Source: Butyrivibrio sp. (GTDB lineage Bacteria > Bacillota > Clostridia > Lachnospirales > Lachnospiraceae). Taken from it: a stretch of DNA of 8,754 nt. A program made the translations under genes and the position numbers. Shown here in pieces: positions 6,210 to 8,754 of the stretch (position 1 is the first letter of the stretch; every line of letters begins with the position of its first letter). The DNA is taken from the NCBI GenBank assembly GCA_024688095.1, contig JAILEJ010000490.1, positions 1 through 8,754 of the forward strand, written 5' to 3'. Below the pieces are notes generated by a model. That model was given only the letters and a program-made list of their open reading frames with translations, was not told where the DNA came from and searched no databases.

Positions 6210-7043
6210 TTATTTCATAACTATTGAATCAGGAAGGATTTCAATCTTTCCTTCTTTTAGAAGATGACCAACAGCTCTCTTGAACTCATTTTTACTCATC
6301 TGCATCTTCTCCTTAATAAGATCTGGAGATGCTTTATCAGTAAAATCAAGCTTTCCGCCATTATCTTCCATTTTCTTTATTATCTTTTGCATATCTGTAT
6401 CCATCTGAAGATATGCCTTTTCACGAAGACTTAAATTTAGCTTTCCATCTTCTTTTACTCCGGTAACTCTTGCTGTTACGTCATCGCCTATCTTGATATC
6501 TCCGTACAGCTCTTTTTGCGGAATAAGTCCTGAAAAAATATCATCTACGGCAACAAAAGCACCAAAATTTTTGCTGATCTCATAAACCGTTCCTCTTACC
6601 TTATCTTCTTTCTGGTAAGGGCTGTCAGTTCTTAAGAATTCATAGACATTCATCGTAACGCATAGTCTGTCACTTTTGTCTATATACATAGCGCAAAGAA
6701 TATCTTCACCTTCTCTAACAGGTCTTGTCTGCTCACGGAATGGCAAAAGTACATCCTTTTCAAGTCCCCAATCCATAAATGCTCCAACCTTGTTGGTAGC
6801 CTTTACAGTAAGCATTGCAACATCTCCAAGCATAATCTTTGGAGTTGTTGTTGTAGCAATCAGTCTGTCGTCAGAATCTCTATAAAGAAATACTTCAAGC
6901 TTTCCTCCTATGTCTGATCCTTCCGGCACCTGTTTTGCAGGTAAAAGTACCTTATCCTCACTCTCACTACTTTCAGCAAGGTATACTCCAAAATCTACCT
7001 TCTTTATAATTTCCAGTGTCTGCTTTTCGCCTAATCTTAACAT
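6210..7043 (-). CDS. cvfB: CvfB-type S1-domain RNA-binding protein
   Basis: This 277-residue protein has the CvfB/YitL layout: a divergent S1-like domain (1-66), a second (68-133, LTVKATNKVGAFMDWGLEKD), a canonical third S1 domain (145-207, GTVYEISKNFGAFVAVDDIF and GKLNLSLRE) and a C-terminal winged helix (about 215-277, ending KEGKIEILPDSIVMK). The length fits the family. CvfB binds RNA, and in Staphylococcus aureus affects virulence-factor expression; here a general post-transcriptional or translation-linked role is the safe reading. The ATG at 7043 has GGAGG (7055-7051) 7 nt upstream, so the start is firm. A 9-bp inverted repeat with a T run lies directly before the ribosome site and may control expression. 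It shares strand with the thioesterase gene 95 nt upstream. Confidence 0.92.
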   Translation of the reverse strand: MLRLGEKQTLEIIKKVDFGVYLAESSESEDKVLLPAKQVPEGSDIGGKLEVFLYRDSDDRLIATTTTPKIMLGDVAMLTVKATNKVGAFMDWGLEKDVLLPFREQTRPVREGEDILCAMYIDKSDRLCVTMNVYEFLRTDSPYQKEDKVRGTVYEISKNFGAFVAVDDIFSGLIPQKELYGDIKIGDDVTARVTGVKEDGKLNLSLREKAYLQMDTDMQKIIKKMEDNGGKLDFTDKASPDLIKEKMQMSKNEFKRAVGHLLKEGKIEILPDSIVMK

Positions 7044-7070
7044 TAGTGTTCCTCCGTTCTTAAAAAAGCA

Positions 7071-7104
7071 GTTACTATTTGGTCATAAAGCCTTTAATAG
7101 TAAC
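7071..7104 (-). promoter_or_regulatory. Inverted repeat before cvfB: attenuator/terminator or operator
   Basis: GTTACTATT (7071-7079) and AATAGTAAC (7096-7104) form a perfect 9-bp inverted repeat with a 16-nt spacer. On the minus strand the stem is followed by TGC and six T, then by the cvfB ribosome site. It can be read as an AT-rich terminator for the thioesterase transcript or an attenuator for cvfB. The first minus-strand arm also contains an extended -10-like TGTTACTAT, so a promoter overlapped by an operator is the other option. Only about 15 nt separate the T run from the cvfB Shine-Dalgarno, too little for another promoter. Confidence 0.5.
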
Positions 7105-7138
7105 ACATCGTTAATTGCACTTAGCTACAAGTGTCTGA

Positions 7139-7861
7139 TTAAATAAGCTCTACAATACAGTAAGGTTTTCCCTCTGTATCATTTAGAGCAATAGTGCACG
7201 TGATATTATCACTTGTTTCGGTTACAAATACAAGTGGTTTTATTATATCTCCCTCTCTGGCCTGCTGCTGATATATTGCTCTAATGCTGTGGAACTCTGT
7301 CTTTATCTCTTTTACAGCACCAAGAGCTATCTCAATATATTTTGAGTTATTAACATGATTATTGGTGTCGAGATAGAAATAATTTATCTCAACAGGCTCA
7401 GCTTCAAACGTTCGTGCATCCTTTGGAAGTGCTATTTTTCTGCTTCCATAGTTCATATCAAGCTTTTCACCAAGGGGATATGATTCTTTTATCTCCGGGG
7501 TAACTCTTACCGGGAGACCTTTTTTGATATCTATAAGGGACCAGATTGAATTGGCTACTGAGAGCCTTTCTCCATCCTCTGTTTCCAAAAAGAAATTTCT
7601 GTATCCAATAAAGCCTTTCATATCATAAGGTATGGTTCCTACCACAACCTTTTCTCCTATGGATGGCATCCTGAAAATTTCTATCTGCCATGAAGAAACA
7701 ACCCATGCAAGGTCTCTTGCATACAGATATTTCATAGGAGTTTTGCTATCTTCTGTCTGGAAGGTTGAGCAGTCCTGAAAATAATTTATAAGCCCTTCTA
7801 TATCAAGCTTTCCGTTTTTGTCTATTTCACTAAATCTTATTCTTGAATTAAATTTATACAT
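7139..7861 (-). CDS. Acyl-ACP thioesterase (FatA-like, double hotdog)
   Basis: This 240-residue protein matches the acyl-ACP thioesterase family (PF01643), which releases fatty acids from acyl carrier protein in the cytoplasm. The first hotdog half (about 1-130) has the family start RIRFSEIDKNGKL and the central AWVVSSWQIEIFRMPSIGE (52-70) and SVANSIWSLID (101-111). The second half holds the catalytic stretch LDTNNHVNNSKYIEIAL (164-180), with D165, N167 and H169 matching the plant FatA/FatB residues. The plant enzymes' downstream glutamate position appears to be glutamine here (YQQQAREGD, near Q200); I recall glutamine as common in clostridial homologues, so activity need not be lost. There is no signal peptide or transit peptide. 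The ATG at 7861 follows an AGAGAG purine run. It stands between a membrane protein gene and cvfB; no fatty-acid synthesis genes are adjacent. Confidence 0.92.
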   Translation of the reverse strand: MYKFNSRIRFSEIDKNGKLDIEGLINYFQDCSTFQTEDSKTPMKYLYARDLAWVVSSWQIEIFRMPSIGEKVVVGTIPYDMKGFIGYRNFFLETEDGERLSVANSIWSLIDIKKGLPVRVTPEIKESYPLGEKLDMNYGSRKIALPKDARTFEAEPVEINYFYLDTNNHVNNSKYIEIALGAVKEIKTEFHSIRAIYQQQAREGDIIKPLVFVTETSDNITCTIALNDTEGKPYCIVELI

Positions 7862-7946
7862 TTTATCTCTCTTATTTTATCACCATCATATCCATACTCA
7901 ATTAACTGTTTATGACAGTATTGTTTCATTTTTTAATATGTTGCAC

Positions 7947-8754
7947 TTATTTCTCAGGCGCTTTGTCTGAAATACCACGGGTGACAACAGAAATTATCAA
8001 TGGTATTGCAAGTACAATGCTGTAAACGTATCTAAAGTCTGTTACAGGCGTTGCGATAAACAAGGTAAGTTCAATTCCAATAAATGGAATCATTAAAATC
8101 ATGTCTTTCCCCCTGTCTCCTTTATAAGCACTATTTCCAATAACCATAAGGCATATACAAAGAATCCATAAGTACGTTCCTGCGCTCCATAATAATCCAT
8201 AAAGCGGGATCATGTTTCCAAGCTTTAGAAAAATCTCTTTTGCCTTTACAACGATTTTTCCTCTAAGAATTGGACTTGCAACAAGTCCGTAATCATTTGC
8301 CATAATTCCATCTATCATGGCAACTTCACTTTCTACGTCAGGATACCAGAATCCTTTTGTAAGATCTGTCCAGGCCATCACGTAAACTCCAGGATACCTT
8401 AGTCCAAGACCAGCCCACAGTTTAAAGTACTCAAATTTGTGGCTTTCAAGGTATTCAGGATTTCCTGCCCTTACAAGTTCTTTTATATTATCTGCAAAAT
8501 CTGCAGCATAAAGTTCTTTTATGTAAGTTGTATCTATTACATTATCAATAAGTTCTTTTTCGCTTGCTGTAAGCTCTTTGCCATCAACAAGGACTCTTGC
8601 AACCTGCTGAAGGGGTACACAGAGAGATTCAACAAAGTCAGGCTGTTCAATGCCTGCAGTATTCATGACTGGTCCCTTTATCAGAACTACTGTTAAAAAA
8701 ATAAGGCCTATGGTTAATAATACTCTTTTTATATTCTTTCTGAACACCCACAAA
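7947..8754 (-). CDS. C-terminal part of a large membrane protein, DUF6020-like (5' end cut by window)
   Basis: The frame is open through the right edge; the TTG near 8753 is not a credible start, so this is a 5'-truncated view of a larger protein (268 residues seen). A TM segment lies at about 10-27. An outside region of about 140 residues (28-175) follows, with VESLCVPLQQVARVLVDG (42-58), LTASEKELIDNVID (61-74) and WAGLGLRYPGVYVMAWTD (113-130). The end carries TM segments at about 182-205, 218-235 and 241-257, with a charged KGDRGKD turn between the first two and TDFRYVYS (238-245). This matches my memory of the C-terminal part of DUF6020 proteins, large membrane proteins related in layout to polyisoprenyl-phosphate glycosyltransferases, common in Lachnospiraceae. 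The exact family needs the missing N-terminal half. The thioesterase gene follows 85 nt after the stop. Confidence 0.6.
   Translation of the reverse strand, partial: LWVFRKNIKRVLLTIGLIFLTVVLIKGPVMNTAGIEQPDFVESLCVPLQQVARVLVDGKELTASEKELIDNVIDTTYIKELYAADFADNIKELVRAGNPEYLESHKFEYFKLWAGLGLRYPGVYVMAWTDLTKGFWYPDVESEVAMIDGIMANDYGLVASPILRGKIVVKAKEIFLKLGNMIPLYGLLWSAGTYLWILCICLMVIGNSAYKGDRGKDMILMIPFIGIELTLFIATPVTDFRYVYSIVLAIPLIISVVTRGISDKAPEK

Noticed and set aside
7905..7919. ACTGT/ACAGT hairpin downstream of the DUF6020-like gene as a terminator
   Set aside because: Only a 5-bp AT-rich stem and no T run on the minus strand.
8751..8753. TTG at the right edge as the start of the membrane protein
   Set aside because: The frame is open to the edge, there is no visible ribosome site, and the protein looks like the C-terminal part of a longer family member.
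1..8754. Defence island, prophage, toxin-antitoxin or biosynthetic cluster
   Set aside because: The CPBP (Abi-type) protein alone is not evidence; no nuclease, helicase, integrase, toxin or biosynthetic enzyme was seen, and the genes look like normal chromosomal housekeeping genes of even composition.

Overview
The window looks like ordinary chromosomal DNA from a motile, low-GC, Gram-positive anaerobe of the Clostridia, most likely Lachnospiraceae (Butyrivibrio/Roseburia-like). The reasons are the AT-rich sequence, the Firmicutes-type FtsEX/M23 hydrolase cluster, a CvfB-type S1 protein, a bacterial FatA-like acyl-ACP thioesterase, and a YjfB motility protein behind a textbook sigma-D (sigma-28) promoter. 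No rRNA, tRNA, insertion sequence, prophage or CRISPR array was seen. The family assignment is inferred from protein character, not from a marker gene.

Layout. Eight of nine genes are on the minus strand. Read in transcription order from the right edge they are: the C-terminal part of a large membrane protein (DUF6020-like, cut by the right edge); an acyl-ACP thioesterase; CvfB (S1 RNA-binding protein); and a CPBP-family intramembrane protease. Next comes the single plus-strand gene, a 62-residue YjfB motility peptide with its own sigma-D promoter and Rho-independent terminator. After it are a divergent, probably motif-poor WecG/TagA/CpsF-like protein, and finally a tight four-gene unit at the left: a PucR/CdaR-family regulator, ftsE, ftsX and a secreted coiled-coil M23 peptidase cut by the left edge.

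How the genes work together. FtsE (ATPase) and FtsX (membrane subunit) form the complex that in Firmicutes switches on a cell-wall hydrolase (CwlO in Bacillus, PcsB in Streptococcus). The next gene encodes a secreted coiled coil plus M23 domain of exactly that architecture, so the hydrolase and its activator are almost certainly co-transcribed. The regulator sits 22 nt upstream of ftsE in the same direction, behind an intergenic region rich in inverted and direct repeats, which suggests self-regulated control of the division/elongation hydrolase. The right half looks like separate housekeeping genes, with an inverted repeat in front of cvfB and a 32-bp tandem repeat in front of the protease gene.

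I did not find a convincing undescribed multi-gene system. The best leads are the regulator-ftsEX-hydrolase coupling, the apparently catalytically altered TagA-like protein beside it, the self-contained sigma-D yjfB unit, and the structured intergenic DNA at 3888-4018, 6107-6197 and 7071-7104.
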